From: Pseudomonas sp. MRSN 12121
GTDB taxonomy: Bacteria; Pseudomonadota; Gammaproteobacteria; Pseudomonadales; Pseudomonadaceae
NCBI RefSeq assembly: GCF_000931465.1
Contig: NZ_CP010892.1
Coordinates: 1,984,001 to 2,048,000 of the forward strand
Length of the DNA: 64,000 nt
Direction: 5' to 3'
Below the pieces are notes generated by a model. The model had not been told where the DNA came from, did no database searches, and saw nothing but the letters and a program-made list of their open reading frames with translations. The stretch's first letter is position 1. Each line of letters begins with the position of its first letter. Below are positions 26,810 through 35,464 of this stretch, one piece after another. The position numbers and the translations under genes are program-made.

Positions 26810-28474
26810 TTACATGTTCGGGTAAGTCGGGCCGCCCGCGCCTTCCGGCGTGACCCAGGTGATGTTCTGGGCCGGGTCCTTGATGTCGCACGTCTTGCAG
26901 TGCACGCAGTTCTGGGCGTTGATCTGGAAGCGCTTCTCGCCGTCTTCCTTGGTGATCACCTCATACACACCGGCCGGGCAGTAGCGCTGCGCCGGTTCGT
27001 CGTACAGCGGCAGGTTCTTGTTCAGCGGAATGCTCGGATCGGTCAGCTTCAGGTGGCAAGGCTGCTCTTCTTCATGGTTGGTACCGGAGATGAACACCGA
27101 GCTCAACTTGTCGAAGCTGAGCTTGCCGTCCGGTTTCGGGTAGTCGATCTTCTTGCAGTCCGCCGCGAGCTTCAGGCAGGCGTAGTCCGGCTTGGTGTCG
27201 TGCAGGGTGAACGGCAGCTTGCCGCCGAACAGGTTCTGGTCGACCCAGTTGAAGCCGCCGCCGAGGATTGCGCCGTACTTGTGGATCGCCGGGCCGAAGT
27301 TGCGGCTGGCGAACAGTTCCTCGTACAGCCAGCTGGACTTGAACGCTTCGACATAGGTGTTCAATTCGTCGGCGCCCTCGGAGCCGGCGAACAGCGCATC
27401 GGCCACGGCGTCGGCGGCGAGCATGCCGGACTTCATGGCGGTGTGGCTGCCCTTGATCTTGGCGAAGTTCAGGGTGCCCAGGTCGCAACCGATCAGCGCA
27501 CCGCCCTTGAACACCATCTTCGGCAGCGAGTTCAGGCCGCCTTTGCAGATGGCCCGTGCGCCGTAGCTGACGCGCTTGCCGCCTTCCAGGTACTGCTTGA
27601 GCACCGGGTGGTGCTTGAGGCGCTGGAATTCGTCGAAGGGCGACAGGTAGGTATTGCTGTAGGACAGGTCGACGATCAGGCCGACCACCACCTGGTTGTT
27701 TTCCAGGTGATAGAGGAAGGAGCCGCCGGTGTTCTCGGTACCCATGATGTCCAGCGGCCAGCCGGCGGTGTGCACCACCAGGCCTGGCTGATGCTTGGCC
27801 GGGTCGATTTCCCAGATTTCCTTGAGACCGATGCCGTAGTGCTGGGCGTCGGCGTCGCTGTCCAGGTTGAAGCGCTTGATCAACTGCTTGCCGATATGGC
27901 CACGGCAGCCTTCGGCGAACAGGGTGTACTTGCCGCGCAGTTCCATGCCGGGGGTGTAGAGGCCTTCCTTCGGGTTGCCTTCGCGGTCGACACCCAGGTC
28001 GCCGGTGATGATCCCGCGGACCACGCCGTTCTCGTCGAACAAGGCTTCCTGGGCGGCGAAACCCGGGTAGATTTCCACGCCCAGGTTCTCGGCCTGCTGG
28101 GCCAGCCAGCGGCACAGGTTACCGAGGGAGATGATGTAGTTGCCTTCGTTGTGCATGGTCTTGGGCACAAAGAAGTCAGGAATTTTCTGCGCGCTGTCGG
28201 GGTTCTTCAGGACATAGATGTCATCGCGCGTGACCGGCGTGTTCAGTGGCGCACCGAGCGCCTTCCAGTCCGGGAACAGCTCGTTCAGGGCGCGTGGTTC
28301 GAACACGGCACCGGACAGAATGTGAGCACCGACTTCGGAGCCTTTCTCGACCACGCAGACGCTGATTTCCTTACCGGCTTCGGCGGCCTTCTGCTTCAGT
28401 CGGCAGGCGGCGGACAAGCCAGCGGGGCCGGCACCGACGATGACCACGTCGAATTCCATGTATTCGCGTTCCAC
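26810..28474 (-). CDS. Electron transfer flavoprotein-ubiquinone oxidoreductase
   Basis: ETF-QO passes electrons from reduced ETF to the quinone pool, linking acyl-CoA and amino-acid dehydrogenases to respiration at the inner membrane. The 554-residue protein has the FAD dinucleotide motif VVIVGAGPAGLSAACRLKQ near the N-terminus and the ferredoxin-like C-terminus with [4Fe-4S] cysteines in YCPAG and CVHCKTCDIKDP. GTG 28474 is chosen because AGGAGATAG precedes it at proper spacing; ATG 28459 is the alternative. It is divergent from etfBA. Confidence 0.95.
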   Translation of the reverse strand: MEREYMEFDVVIVGAGPAGLSAACRLKQKAAEAGKEISVCVVEKGSEVGAHILSGAVFEPRALNELFPDWKALGAPLNTPVTRDDIYVLKNPDSAQKIPDFFVPKTMHNEGNYIISLGNLCRWLAQQAENLGVEIYPGFAAQEALFDENGVVRGIITGDLGVDREGNPKEGLYTPGMELRGKYTLFAEGCRGHIGKQLIKRFNLDSDADAQHYGIGLKEIWEIDPAKHQPGLVVHTAGWPLDIMGTENTGGSFLYHLENNQVVVGLIVDLSYSNTYLSPFDEFQRLKHHPVLKQYLEGGKRVSYGARAICKGGLNSLPKMVFKGGALIGCDLGTLNFAKIKGSHTAMKSGMLAADAVADALFAGSEGADELNTYVEAFKSSWLYEELFASRNFGPAIHKYGAILGGGFNWVDQNLFGGKLPFTLHDTKPDYACLKLAADCKKIDYPKPDGKLSFDKLSSVFISGTNHEEEQPCHLKLTDPSIPLNKNLPLYDEPAQRYCPAGVYEVITKEDGEKRFQINAQNCVHCKTCDIKDPAQNITWVTPEGAGGPTYPNM

Positions 28475-28599
28475 TAGGCTATCTCCTACTCAAGGCTCAA
28501 CGGTTTTTTCTAATTGGAGGTTGGGTGTCGCATCGATGGTTTTCTCCGCCGGACAGGGGAGGGGACAATGAACGACCCGCCTTTTTCTCTAGGCGGCGC

Positions 28600-28644
28600 A
28601 TTATATCTACACCACTCTTAGCGTCCAATACAAACGTTTGTTTG
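28600..28644 (-). promoter_or_regulatory. ETF-QO promoter with PsrA-type box
   Basis: On the minus strand TTGGAC (28628-28623) and TATAAT (28605-28600) are separated by exactly 17 bp, a near-consensus sigma70 promoter. Directly upstream is CAAACAAACGTTTG (28644-28631), i.e. CAAAC-N4-GTTTG, matching the PsrA box form (G/C)AAAC-N2-4-GTTT(G/C) known from Pseudomonas fatty-acid regulation. A weaker plus-strand pair, TTGAAT and TAGAAT, lies at about 28642-28668. Confidence 0.65.
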
Positions 28645-28775
28645 AATTTGCTGGAGCCCGTGTAGAATCAGAGAAACGCGGCTTATGACTGACTATTTTG
28701 CCGTATTGACCAGAATAGGCGTTCCGGTCAAGATACGGTCGGTTTTGCGCTCGCCGTAGGCTGACTGTTGGTTTC

Positions 28776-28951
28776 AAGAGCACCTCTAAAGACAGGGCGA
28801 AGGCAGTACACAAGGTGACGCAACGCGCAGTTTACATGCCGCGATAAAGAATGACCGGTCAGTCGCCACTGACGAACGGTCATCATCCCGTGAGCAAGGT
28901 CATCTGTCTGCTGTCCCAAGGGGCAATGTCAGCGTTTTTAGAGGTGCCCTT
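28776..28951. repeat. Nested inverted-repeat element upstream of etfBA
   Basis: Within the 548-bp ETF-QO/etfB intergenic region, AAGAGCACCTCTAAA (28776-28790) pairs with TTTAGAGGTGCCCTT (28937-28951) at 14 of 15 positions. Near its centre a second hairpin, ATGACCG-GTCAGT / ACTGAC-gaa-CGGTCAT, spans 28851-28883. No protein-coding signal is convincing inside. It may fold in the etfBA leader or be a small mobile repeat. Confidence 0.5.
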
Positions 28952-29022
28952 GTGCCCGATGAGCATCAACCGCCAGGTTCGCCTAGGCGACTTTCTTTTC
29001 ACCGGAGAGTAACGAGGAATCC

Positions 29023-29772
29023 ATGAAGGTTCTTGTAGCTGTCAAACGCGTTGTCGATTACAACGTCAAGGTTCGCGTCAAGGCGGACAATTCCGGCGTC
29101 GACCTCGCCAACGTCAAGATGTCGATGAACCCTTTCTGCGAAATCGCAGTGGAAGAAGCCGTACGCCTGAAAGAGAAGGGCGTAGCGACTGAAATCGTCG
29201 TCGTCTCCATCGGTCCTGCTACTGCTCAAGAGCAACTGCGTACCGCCCTGGCGCTGGGTGCCGATCGTGCCATCCTCGTCGAATCCGCCGATGAACTGAA
29301 CTCCCTGGCCGTGGCCAAGCTGCTCAAGGCCGTGGTCGACAAGGAACAGCCGCAACTGGTGATCCTTGGCAAGCAAGCCATCGACAGCGACAACAACCAG
29401 ACCGGCCAGATGCTGGCGGCCCTGAGCGGCTACGCTCAAGGCACCTTCGCCTCCAAGGTCATCGTTGAGGGCGACAAGGTTGCCGTGACCCGTGAAATCG
29501 ACGGCGGCCTGCAGACCGTTTCGCTGAGCCTGCCGGCGATCGTCACCACCGACCTGCGTTTGAACGAGCCGCGCTACGCGTCCCTGCCAAACATCATGAA
29601 AGCCAAGAAGAAGCCTCTCGAGACGCTGACTCCGGACGCTTTGGGCGTTTCCACCGCCTCGACCAACAAGACCCTGAAAGTCGAAGCACCGGCTGCACGC
29701 AGCGCGGGTATCAAGGTCAAGTCGGTCGCTGAACTGGTCGAGAAACTGAAAAACGAAGCGAAGGTAATCTGA
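29023..29772 (+). CDS. etfB: Electron transfer flavoprotein subunit beta
   Basis: The small ETF subunit (249 residues) binds AMP and pairs with EtfA to accept electrons from acyl-CoA dehydrogenases. Sequence is family-typical: [20 protein letters not shown], then [19 protein letters not shown] and [27 protein letters not shown] site precedes ATG 29023. The codon pattern is strongly C/G-ending and regular, as in a well-expressed gene. Its stop lies 2 bp before etfA. Confidence 0.96.
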   Translation: MKVLVAVKRVVDYNVKVRVKADNSGVDLANVKMSMNPFCEIAVEEAVRLKEKGVATEIVVVSIGPATAQEQLRTALALGADRAILVESADELNSLAVAKLLKAVVDKEQPQLVILGKQAIDSDNNQTGQMLAALSGYAQGTFASKVIVEGDKVAVTREIDGGLQTVSLSLPAIVTTDLRLNEPRYASLPNIMKAKKKPLETLTPDALGVSTASTNKTLKVEAPAARSAGIKVKSVAELVEKLKNEAKVI

Positions 29773-29774
29773 CT

Positions 29775-30704
29775 ATGACTATCTTGGTAATCGCCGAACA
29801 CGACAACAAGGCGCTGGCCCCGGCCACCCTGAACACCGTTGCTGCCGCTGCCAAAATCGGCGGCGACATCCACGTGCTGGTTGCCGGCCAGGGCGCTGGC
29901 GCCGTGGCTGAAGCCGCCGCGAAAATCGCTGGCGTGAGCAAGGTCCTGAACGCTGACAACGCCGCTTACGCGCATCAGCTGCCGGAAAACGTTGCACCGC
30001 TGGTTGCCGAGTTGGGCAAGGGCTACAGCCACATCCTGGCCGCCGCCACGTCCAACGGTAAAAACATCCTGCCGCGGGTTGCCGCCCAACTGGACGTCGA
30101 CCAGATCTCCGAGATCATCTCGGTAGAAAGCGCCGACACCTTCAAGCGTCCGATCTATGCCGGTAACGCCATCGCTACCGTGCAATCGAACGCCGCCGTG
30201 AAAGTCATCACCGTGCGCGCCACCGGTTTCGACCCGGTTGCCGCCGAAGGCGGTTCGGCCGCCGTGGAAGCGGTGGCTGCCGCTCACGATGCCGGCAAGT
30301 CGAGCTTCGTCGGCGAAGAGCTGGCCAAGTCCGACCGTCCTGAACTGACCGCTGCCAAGATCGTCGTTTCCGGCGGCCGCGGCATGCAGAACGGCGACAA
30401 CTTCAAGCACCTGTACGCCCTGGCCGACAAGCTGGGCGCTGCCGTGGGCGCTTCGCGCGCCGCGGTCGACGCAGGTTTCGTACCGAACGACATGCAGGTC
30501 GGCCAGACCGGCAAGATCGTTGCGCCACAGCTGTACATCGCCGTCGGTATCTCCGGCGCGATCCAGCACCTGGCCGGCATGAAAGACTCCAAGGTGATCG
30601 TGGCGATCAACAAGGATGAAGAAGCACCGATCTTCCAGGTCGCCGATTACGGCCTGGTGGCGGACTTGTTCGAAGCCGTACCTGAGCTGGAGAAGCTGGT
30701 CTAA
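29775..30704 (+). CDS. etfA: Electron transfer flavoprotein subunit alpha
   Basis: The FAD-carrying ETF subunit, 309 residues. The C-terminal FAD domain is clear: [52 protein letters not shown] and [20 protein letters not shown]. It forms the heterodimer with EtfB and delivers electrons to the divergently encoded ETF-QO. It starts 2 bp after etfB and ends before a strong terminator. Confidence 0.96.
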   Translation: MTILVIAEHDNKALAPATLNTVAAAAKIGGDIHVLVAGQGAGAVAEAAAKIAGVSKVLNADNAAYAHQLPENVAPLVAELGKGYSHILAAATSNGKNILPRVAAQLDVDQISEIISVESADTFKRPIYAGNAIATVQSNAAVKVITVRATGFDPVAAEGGSAAVEAVAAAHDAGKSSFVGEELAKSDRPELTAAKIVVSGGRGMQNGDNFKHLYALADKLGAAVGASRAAVDAGFVPNDMQVGQTGKIVAPQLYIAVGISGAIQHLAGMKDSKVIVAINKDEEAPIFQVADYGLVADLFEAVPELEKLV

Positions 30705-30726
30705 TCCAGCGGCTTCACTTATAAAG

Positions 30727-30752
30727 AGCCCGGTCTTTTGGCCGGGCTTTTT
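30727..30752 (+). terminator. Rho-independent terminator of etfBA
   Basis: AGCCCGG-tcttttgg-CCGGGCT followed by TTTTTATT, 23 bp after the etfA stop. Confidence 0.9.
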
Positions 30753-30784
30753 ATTGTCTGGAATGCGAGTGGGAGAATTTCGCC

Positions 30785-31609
30785 ATGGATCTGCGCCGCC
30801 TGGGTGGCTTGTCGCTGCTGCTGGGACTGACGCTGCTGCCGTTGTCGTCGATGGCCGCCGGTAAATGCGAGCGCCTGGTGGTGACCGGCAGCCCGGATGC
30901 CCCGCCCTATTTATGGCGCGACCCGCAGGACCCCGACCACCTGATTGGCGCCAGCGCCGAGCTGTTGCAGCAGGTGGCGAAGGATCTGGGGATCAAGGTC
31001 GAACTGCTATACGCCGGCAAACGCTCGGCGGCCCTGGACGAAGTGCGCAGCGGGCGGATGGACATGCTGGCCGACGCGCCGCTGACGGTAAGCGAGCTGG
31101 AAGCCCTGGACTATATCCATCCGCCGCTGCTGGAAAACGATTTCCTGGTCTGGACCCGTAAAGGCTCGACGCTGAGCTACAGCCAGCCGTCGGACCTGCA
31201 CGGACACAGTGGTGCGTTGTCGGAAAGGGCGCGCTTGACGCCATCGTTCGACGCCTTCGCCAAGGAGCAGTTGAACCTGACCCGCATGCCGAACCTGACC
31301 CAGGCCTTCCAGAAGCTCTTGCTGGGGGAGGTGGAGTACGTACTGGCCGGGCGTTATGCCGGCACGGCCCTGGCCCAGTCGCTGGGCATGGCCAATGATC
31401 TGCTGGCATTTCCGCAGCCCGCCGACAAACCCGGCCTGTTCCTGGCCGTCTCGCACAACTCCGCCTGCAACGACCCATGGTTGCGCGGACAGTTGGCGAA
31501 AAAGATGACAGAATTGCCCGCGTCCGGTCTGACGGAAGCCGTGTTGCAGCGCAATCTCGAGCGTTGGAAGGCGCAATTGCAGCAGCCTGTCAGCACCCCA
31601 AAACAGTAG
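30785..31609 (+). CDS. Periplasmic solute-binding protein (SBP_bac_3-like)
   Basis: A 274-residue protein with a Sec signal (MDLRRLGGLSLLLGLTLLPL, cleavage near SSMAA). The family-3 extracellular solute-binding fold is visible in VVTGSPDAPPYLWRD, ASAELLQQVAKDLGIKVELL and DEVRSGRMDMLADAPLT. There is no ABC permease or ATPase gene nearby, so it may be an orphan binding protein or a sensor-like periplasmic factor rather than part of an importer. It is followed 9 bp later by a DUF4398 lipoprotein gene. Confidence 0.8.
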   Translation: MDLRRLGGLSLLLGLTLLPLSSMAAGKCERLVVTGSPDAPPYLWRDPQDPDHLIGASAELLQQVAKDLGIKVELLYAGKRSAALDEVRSGRMDMLADAPLTVSELEALDYIHPPLLENDFLVWTRKGSTLSYSQPSDLHGHSGALSERARLTPSFDAFAKEQLNLTRMPNLTQAFQKLLLGEVEYVLAGRYAGTALAQSLGMANDLLAFPQPADKPGLFLAVSHNSACNDPWLRGQLAKKMTELPASGLTEAVLQRNLERWKAQLQQPVSTPKQ

Positions 31610-31618
31610 GGATTTCTT

Positions 31619-31975
31619 GTGAGTATTCGACCTCTTTTCGCTGCCCTGGCCGTCCTGGCTCTGGCGGGTTGCGCAGCCGATCCGGCGCCGAATGAACAAA
31701 TGCGCCTGACCGAACAGACCCTGGCCCAGGCCAAGGCCGTGGGGGCCACGGCCGAAGACGTGCCGGAGCTGAAGCTGGCCGAAGACAAATTCGCCCGGGC
31801 GCAGCGCAACATGCAGGAACAGTCGTTCAAGCATGCGCGCATGCGTGCCGAGCAAGCGGAGCTGGATGCGCGCCTGGCCGAAGCACGGGTCCTGACCCTC
31901 AAGAGCCAGGAACAACTGAACATGCTCCAGACCCGCATCACTCGCCTGCGCAAGCAACTGGGAGATGCCCAATGA
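31619..31975 (+). CDS. DUF4398 lipoprotein
   Basis: A 118-residue lipoprotein. The signal SIRPLFAALAVLALAGCAAD places the lipidated Cys at 18. The mature part is almost entirely helical and charged (QTLAQAKAVGATAEDVPELK, then KHARMRAEQAELDARLAEAR), as in the DUF4398 family. The start is GTG at 31619. The stop overlaps the OmpA-family gene (ATGA), indicating a two-gene unit. It is probably in the outer membrane, with a coiled-coil role. Confidence 0.82.
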   Translation: MSIRPLFAALAVLALAGCAADPAPNEQMRLTEQTLAQAKAVGATAEDVPELKLAEDKFARAQRNMQEQSFKHARMRAEQAELDARLAEARVLTLKSQEQLNMLQTRITRLRKQLGDAQ

Positions 31976-32784
31976 CTCGCCTGACCCGCGTCTTGAGTGG
32001 CGCCCTGTTGATCGCCTTTGCCGGTCTCTATGGCTGTGCCGGGCAGCGCAGCGACGCAGCCTTGGAACAGGCCAGCGAAGACTTCCAGAAGGTCAAGGAA
32101 GACTCCAACGTGCTGCGCATCGCCCCCAAGGATGTGATCCGTGCCGGTGAGTCCCTGGCCCGGGCCGATCGTCTGTCCAGCTACTGGGGCAGCGGTGGCG
32201 ATGTGGTGCATTACGCCTACCTCAGCCAGCGCTACAGCGAAATTGCCCGCGAGCACACCAATCAGGCATTGAATCAGGAGCAGGCGGCCAAGCTCGAACT
32301 GGAGCGCCAGCGCCTGCAACTGGCCCTGCGCGAGGCCAAGCTGGTGAGCGTGCAGCAGCAGGGCAAGTGGCTGGAGGAGCAGATCATCAACCTGGCCACC
32401 ACCCAGACCGATCGCGGGCTGGTGATGACCCTGGGCGACGTGCTGTTCGATACCGGTGAAGCGGAGCTGAAAAGCTCGGCCAATCGCACCGTGCTAAAGG
32501 TCGTGCAGTTCCTCCAGCTGAACCCCAAGCGCGTGGTGCGGATCGAGGGTTATACGGACAACACCGGCGACAAGCAGAGCAATCTGAAACTGTCCCGCGA
32601 TCGGGCGCAGTCCGTGGCCGACATCCTGGTGGACCTGGGCGTCGAGGAGAAACGCGTCCAGGTCGAAGGTTACGGCGATGAATACCCGGTCGAGGCCAAT
32701 GCCTCGGAACGTGGGCGGGCGCAGAACCGTCGGGTGGAAATCGTCTTCTCCGACGAGCAGGGCCAGCTCGGCGCGGCTCGCTAA
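31972..32784 (+). CDS. OmpA-family lipoprotein with N-terminal DUF4398 region
   Basis: A 270-residue outer-membrane lipoprotein. The lipobox is LYGC (Cys22). Residues about 25-130 are a helical DUF4398-like stretch. Residues about 150-265 form the peptidoglycan-binding OmpA domain with GDVLFDTGEAELKSSANRTV, RIEGYTDNTGDKQSNLKLS, RDRAQSVADILVDLGV and the Arg in NRRVEIVF. It likely tethers outer membrane to cell wall. It overlaps the preceding DUF4398 gene by 4 nt and ends before a terminator. Confidence 0.88.
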   Translation: MTRLTRVLSGALLIAFAGLYGCAGQRSDAALEQASEDFQKVKEDSNVLRIAPKDVIRAGESLARADRLSSYWGSGGDVVHYAYLSQRYSEIAREHTNQALNQEQAAKLELERQRLQLALREAKLVSVQQQGKWLEEQIINLATTQTDRGLVMTLGDVLFDTGEAELKSSANRTVLKVVQFLQLNPKRVVRIEGYTDNTGDKQSNLKLSRDRAQSVADILVDLGVEEKRVQVEGYGDEYPVEANASERGRAQNRRVEIVFSDEQGQLGAAR

Positions 32785-32800
32785 GGCAGCGATAGTTCAG

Positions 32801-32833
32801 AAACCCGGCTTCCTTCAGGAGCCGGGTTTTTTT
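32801..32833 (+). terminator. Rho-independent terminator
   Basis: AAACCCGGCT / AGCCGGGTTT stem (32801-32810, 32820-32829) followed by TTTT. It closes the solute-binding/DUF4398/OmpA unit. Confidence 0.9.
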
Positions 32834-32904
32834 GTGCCTGACGATTGGTACACAGAACAGTACAGTTTTTGCTGACACCGCCCTGTACCGTCGACTATTG
32901 TGGC

Positions 32905-32940
32905 AACTGTCCCAGTACACTTATGAACTGTTCCGGTATC
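32905..32940 (+). promoter_or_regulatory. Direct repeats upstream of the MocR regulator
   Basis: AACTGTCCCAGTACA (32905) and AACTGTTCCGGTATC (32926) are direct repeats exactly 21 bp apart, two helical turns. Related CAGTACAG and CTGTACCG copies lie at about 32858 and 32883. MocR regulators are known to use direct-repeat operators near their own promoters, so autoregulation is likely. Confidence 0.5.
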
Positions 32941-32984
32941 GTCATCCACAACAATAAAATGCCGGTGAAATCGAGTGCAGCGTC

Positions 32985-34424
32985 ATGACCAATCTCTTGC
33001 TTTATCAACGTATCGCTCAGCAGCTGGCTGAGGATATCCGTCGTGGTGTGTACCAGCCGGGAGAGCGCGTACCCTCGGTACGCAAGATGAGCTCGCAGCT
33101 CAATGTCAGCCATGCGACGGTGCTCCAGGCGTATGCCAATCTCGAGGATCAGGGCCTGATCCGGGCCCGTCCGCAGTCGGGCTACTACGTGCACCAGACC
33201 CCGGCGCTGACCGCGCCGACCCCGGACATCGCCCGGGTCGAAAGGCCGGGCCTGGTAACGCGCAGCAGCATCATTCACCAGGTATTGGTGGAGTCGCGCC
33301 GCGAAGGCGTGTTTCCGTTAGGCGCCGCGGTGCCGAGTGTCGATTACCTGCCGGTGCGGGCGCTACACCAGCAACTGGCCAAGGTCACCCGGTTTCACAG
33401 CCCGCGGGCGTTCAGCTACATGTTCAGTCCCGGCTTCGAGCCGCTGCGCCGCCAGGTCGCCATCCGCATGCGCGATGCCGGCGTGGTGGTCGACCCGTCG
33501 GAAGTGGTGATTACCCATGGCTGCGTGGACGCGCTGCAGATGTCGTTGCGCGTGCTGACCCGTCCGGGCGACCTGATCGCCGCGGAGTCGCCGACCTATT
33601 ACGGCTTGCTGCAACTGGCCGACCTGCTGGGGCTCAAGGTCATCGAGATCCCCAGCGACCCTTCCACCGGCATGAGCCTGGAGGCGCTGCAACTGGCGGC
33701 CAACCAGTGGTCGATCAAGGCCTTGGTCCTGACCACGCGCCTGAGCAATCCCTTGGGCGGCACCATGCCGGAAGAACGCCAGAAGCAACTGCTGCGCCTG
33801 GCCTCGGACTTCGATATCCAGGTGGTCGAGGACGATATCTACGGCGAATTGATGTTCGAGGTAGGGCGTACCAAGGCATTGAAAGCCTATGACCGGCTGG
33901 ACCGGGTGATCTACTGCTCGAGCTTTTCCAAGACCCTGTCGCCCGGGGTGCGCATCGGCTGGATGATTGCCGGCAAGTACCAGCAGGAAATCCAGCGCCT
34001 GCAGACGTTCAGCACTCACTCGGCCTGCAGCGTGACCCAGATGGGCGTTGCGGCCTACCTGGAGAACGGCGGCTACGACCGGCACCTGCGCTTCATCCGC
34101 CAGGAGTACCGCAAGAACCTCAGCGCCTTTCAGCTGGCGGTGCAGCAGTATTTTCCGGAGGGCACGCAGATTACCCGTCCCAATGGCGGTTTCATTCTCT
34201 GGGTCAGCCTGCCAGGGCGGGTCAATACCCAGGAATTGCATGTCCGGGCGTTGCAGCAGGGCATCAGTATCGCGCCGGGGTTGATCTTCAGTAATACCGA
34301 GCAGTTCAACCACTGCATCCGCCTCAATTGCGGCACTCCCTGGAACCGCGAGGCCGAGCGGGCCTTGATGACCCTGGGCATGTTGGCCAGCCAACTGTGC
34401 CTGGAGGCTACGGGCGGTTTTTGA
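32985..34424 (+). CDS. MocR-type GntR/aminotransferase fusion regulator
   Basis: A 479-residue protein combining an N-terminal GntR winged helix (about residues 5-72, LLYQRIAQQLAEDIRRGVYQ and VRKMSSQLNVSHATVLQAYA) with a fold-type I aminotransferase-like domain (about 110-465). The PLP lysine is in YCSSFSKTLSPGVRIGW. MocR proteins use PLP or an aldimine as effector rather than for catalysis. No partner metabolic gene is adjacent, so the target is unknown. Direct repeats lie 45-80 bp upstream. Confidence 0.9.
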   Translation: MTNLLLYQRIAQQLAEDIRRGVYQPGERVPSVRKMSSQLNVSHATVLQAYANLEDQGLIRARPQSGYYVHQTPALTAPTPDIARVERPGLVTRSSIIHQVLVESRREGVFPLGAAVPSVDYLPVRALHQQLAKVTRFHSPRAFSYMFSPGFEPLRRQVAIRMRDAGVVVDPSEVVITHGCVDALQMSLRVLTRPGDLIAAESPTYYGLLQLADLLGLKVIEIPSDPSTGMSLEALQLAANQWSIKALVLTTRLSNPLGGTMPEERQKQLLRLASDFDIQVVEDDIYGELMFEVGRTKALKAYDRLDRVIYCSSFSKTLSPGVRIGWMIAGKYQQEIQRLQTFSTHSACSVTQMGVAAYLENGGYDRHLRFIRQEYRKNLSAFQLAVQQYFPEGTQITRPNGGFILWVSLPGRVNTQELHVRALQQGISIAPGLIFSNTEQFNHCIRLNCGTPWNREAERALMTLGMLASQLCLEATGGF

Positions 34425-34502
34425 CGGATCGGCGGTCGTGCTTGTTTTCGAGCAGTCAAAAAGCGAGCATATGGCTCTTTGCCGCTGATCCATTGTCTTT
34501 TT

Positions 34503-35000
34503 ATGAAAGCGATTTTTCCTATTGCCTGGGTGTTGGTCTGTGCGTTGGGTGCCGTGGGCATTGGCGGCGCGATGGCTGCCCCGGGTCCGGAAAAGGTGGC
34601 GAGCACGGCTGAGCACAAGACGCAGAAGCCGGCTCCTGTGAAAAAGGCTGCACCCGTGAAGAAGGCTGCCGCCACCAGCAAGCCCAAACCGGTGAAGAGG
34701 CGTGCGCCGATCGCTTCCAAATCCAAGTCTGCCAGCGAGATCGCCAGGACGCCTTTGCCCTCGGCCAAGGTGGATTTGAGCCTGCCCCCGGAAATGGTCA
34801 AGCAGCTGCAACCGATCGGTACCGTCAACCAGCCCAAGCGCATCCCGTTACTGCCACCGATGTTCGGCGAAAAGCCCAAGGATGACAGTCCGTTCCAGCT
34901 CAACGGCCGCTTGCTGAGCAACGAAATGCAATTGCAACTGCGCAACGACGAGCGACGTGACATCGAAGGCGCGGCGCTGGATTTCGAGTTCAAGCAGTAA
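34503..35000 (+). CDS. Secreted Lys/Pro-rich hypothetical protein
   Basis: A 165-residue protein with an N-terminal Sec signal (MKAIFPIAWVLVCALGAVGI, cleavage near AMAAPG). A Lys/Ala/Pro-rich low-complexity region follows (about residues 30-75, with a KKAAPVKKAA repeat). The C-terminal part contains LSLPPEMVKQLQPIG and the conserved-looking LNGRLLSNEMQLQLRND. I do not recognise a named family. Periplasmic location is likely. ATG 34503 is preferred because it begins the signal peptide. Confidence 0.7.
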   Translation: MKAIFPIAWVLVCALGAVGIGGAMAAPGPEKVASTAEHKTQKPAPVKKAAPVKKAAATSKPKPVKRRAPIASKSKSASEIARTPLPSAKVDLSLPPEMVKQLQPIGTVNQPKRIPLLPPMFGEKPKDDSPFQLNGRLLSNEMQLQLRNDERRDIEGAALDFEFKQ

Positions 35001-35167
35001 ACCCCGCCCCGACTGTGACCTGTTGCGCCGACGCTTTGTCGGAGACTGGTCAGTCACGCGAACCTGAACCTAAAAACCCGCTCGCGGCCAATTTCAAACG
35101 GCTGTTTTAGCGGTTACTCTAGTCCGCGCCATTTCAATACATTGCCCGCCGTGAGGAGCTTGTCGTC

Positions 35168-35422
35168 ATGAATTGCCGTGAAGGCTGTGGCGCCTGTTGC
35201 ATCGCCCCTTCCATCAGTAGCCCGATTCCCGGAATGCCCCATGGCAAGCCGGCCGGAGAACGTTGCATCCATCTTTCTGTCGAACAGCTGTGCGGCTTGT
35301 TCGGCCTGCCCGAACGGCCAGCCGTATGTGGTGGGTTCCAGCCGGATGTCGAGGTGTGCGGCAGCGATCGGGAAGAGGCTATCCGCTTGATCGGCTGGTG
35401 GGAGCAAATGACGGCGGCGTGA
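35168..35422 (+). CDS. YkgJ-family cysteine cluster protein
   Basis: An 84-residue protein with the zinc- or iron-binding cysteine cluster CREGCGACC at the N-terminus and further cysteines in GERCIHLSVEQLCGLF and VCGGFQPDVEVC. This matches the short YkgJ family, whose biochemical role is not established. The spacing of eight cysteines suggests metal binding. GAGGAGC lies before ATG 35168. It is followed by the START-domain gene 42 bp downstream. Confidence 0.82.
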   Translation: MNCREGCGACCIAPSISSPIPGMPHGKPAGERCIHLSVEQLCGLFGLPERPAVCGGFQPDVEVCGSDREEAIRLIGWWEQMTAA

Positions 35423-35464
35423 AGTGTTTCAATGATCGGAACTTCAACAATAAGGAATAAGACA

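Noticed and set aside
35095..35108. PsrA-like sequence CAAAC-N4-GTTTT before the YkgJ gene
   Set aside because: The second half-site is imperfect and the downstream genes have no fatty-acid link, so chance is more likely.
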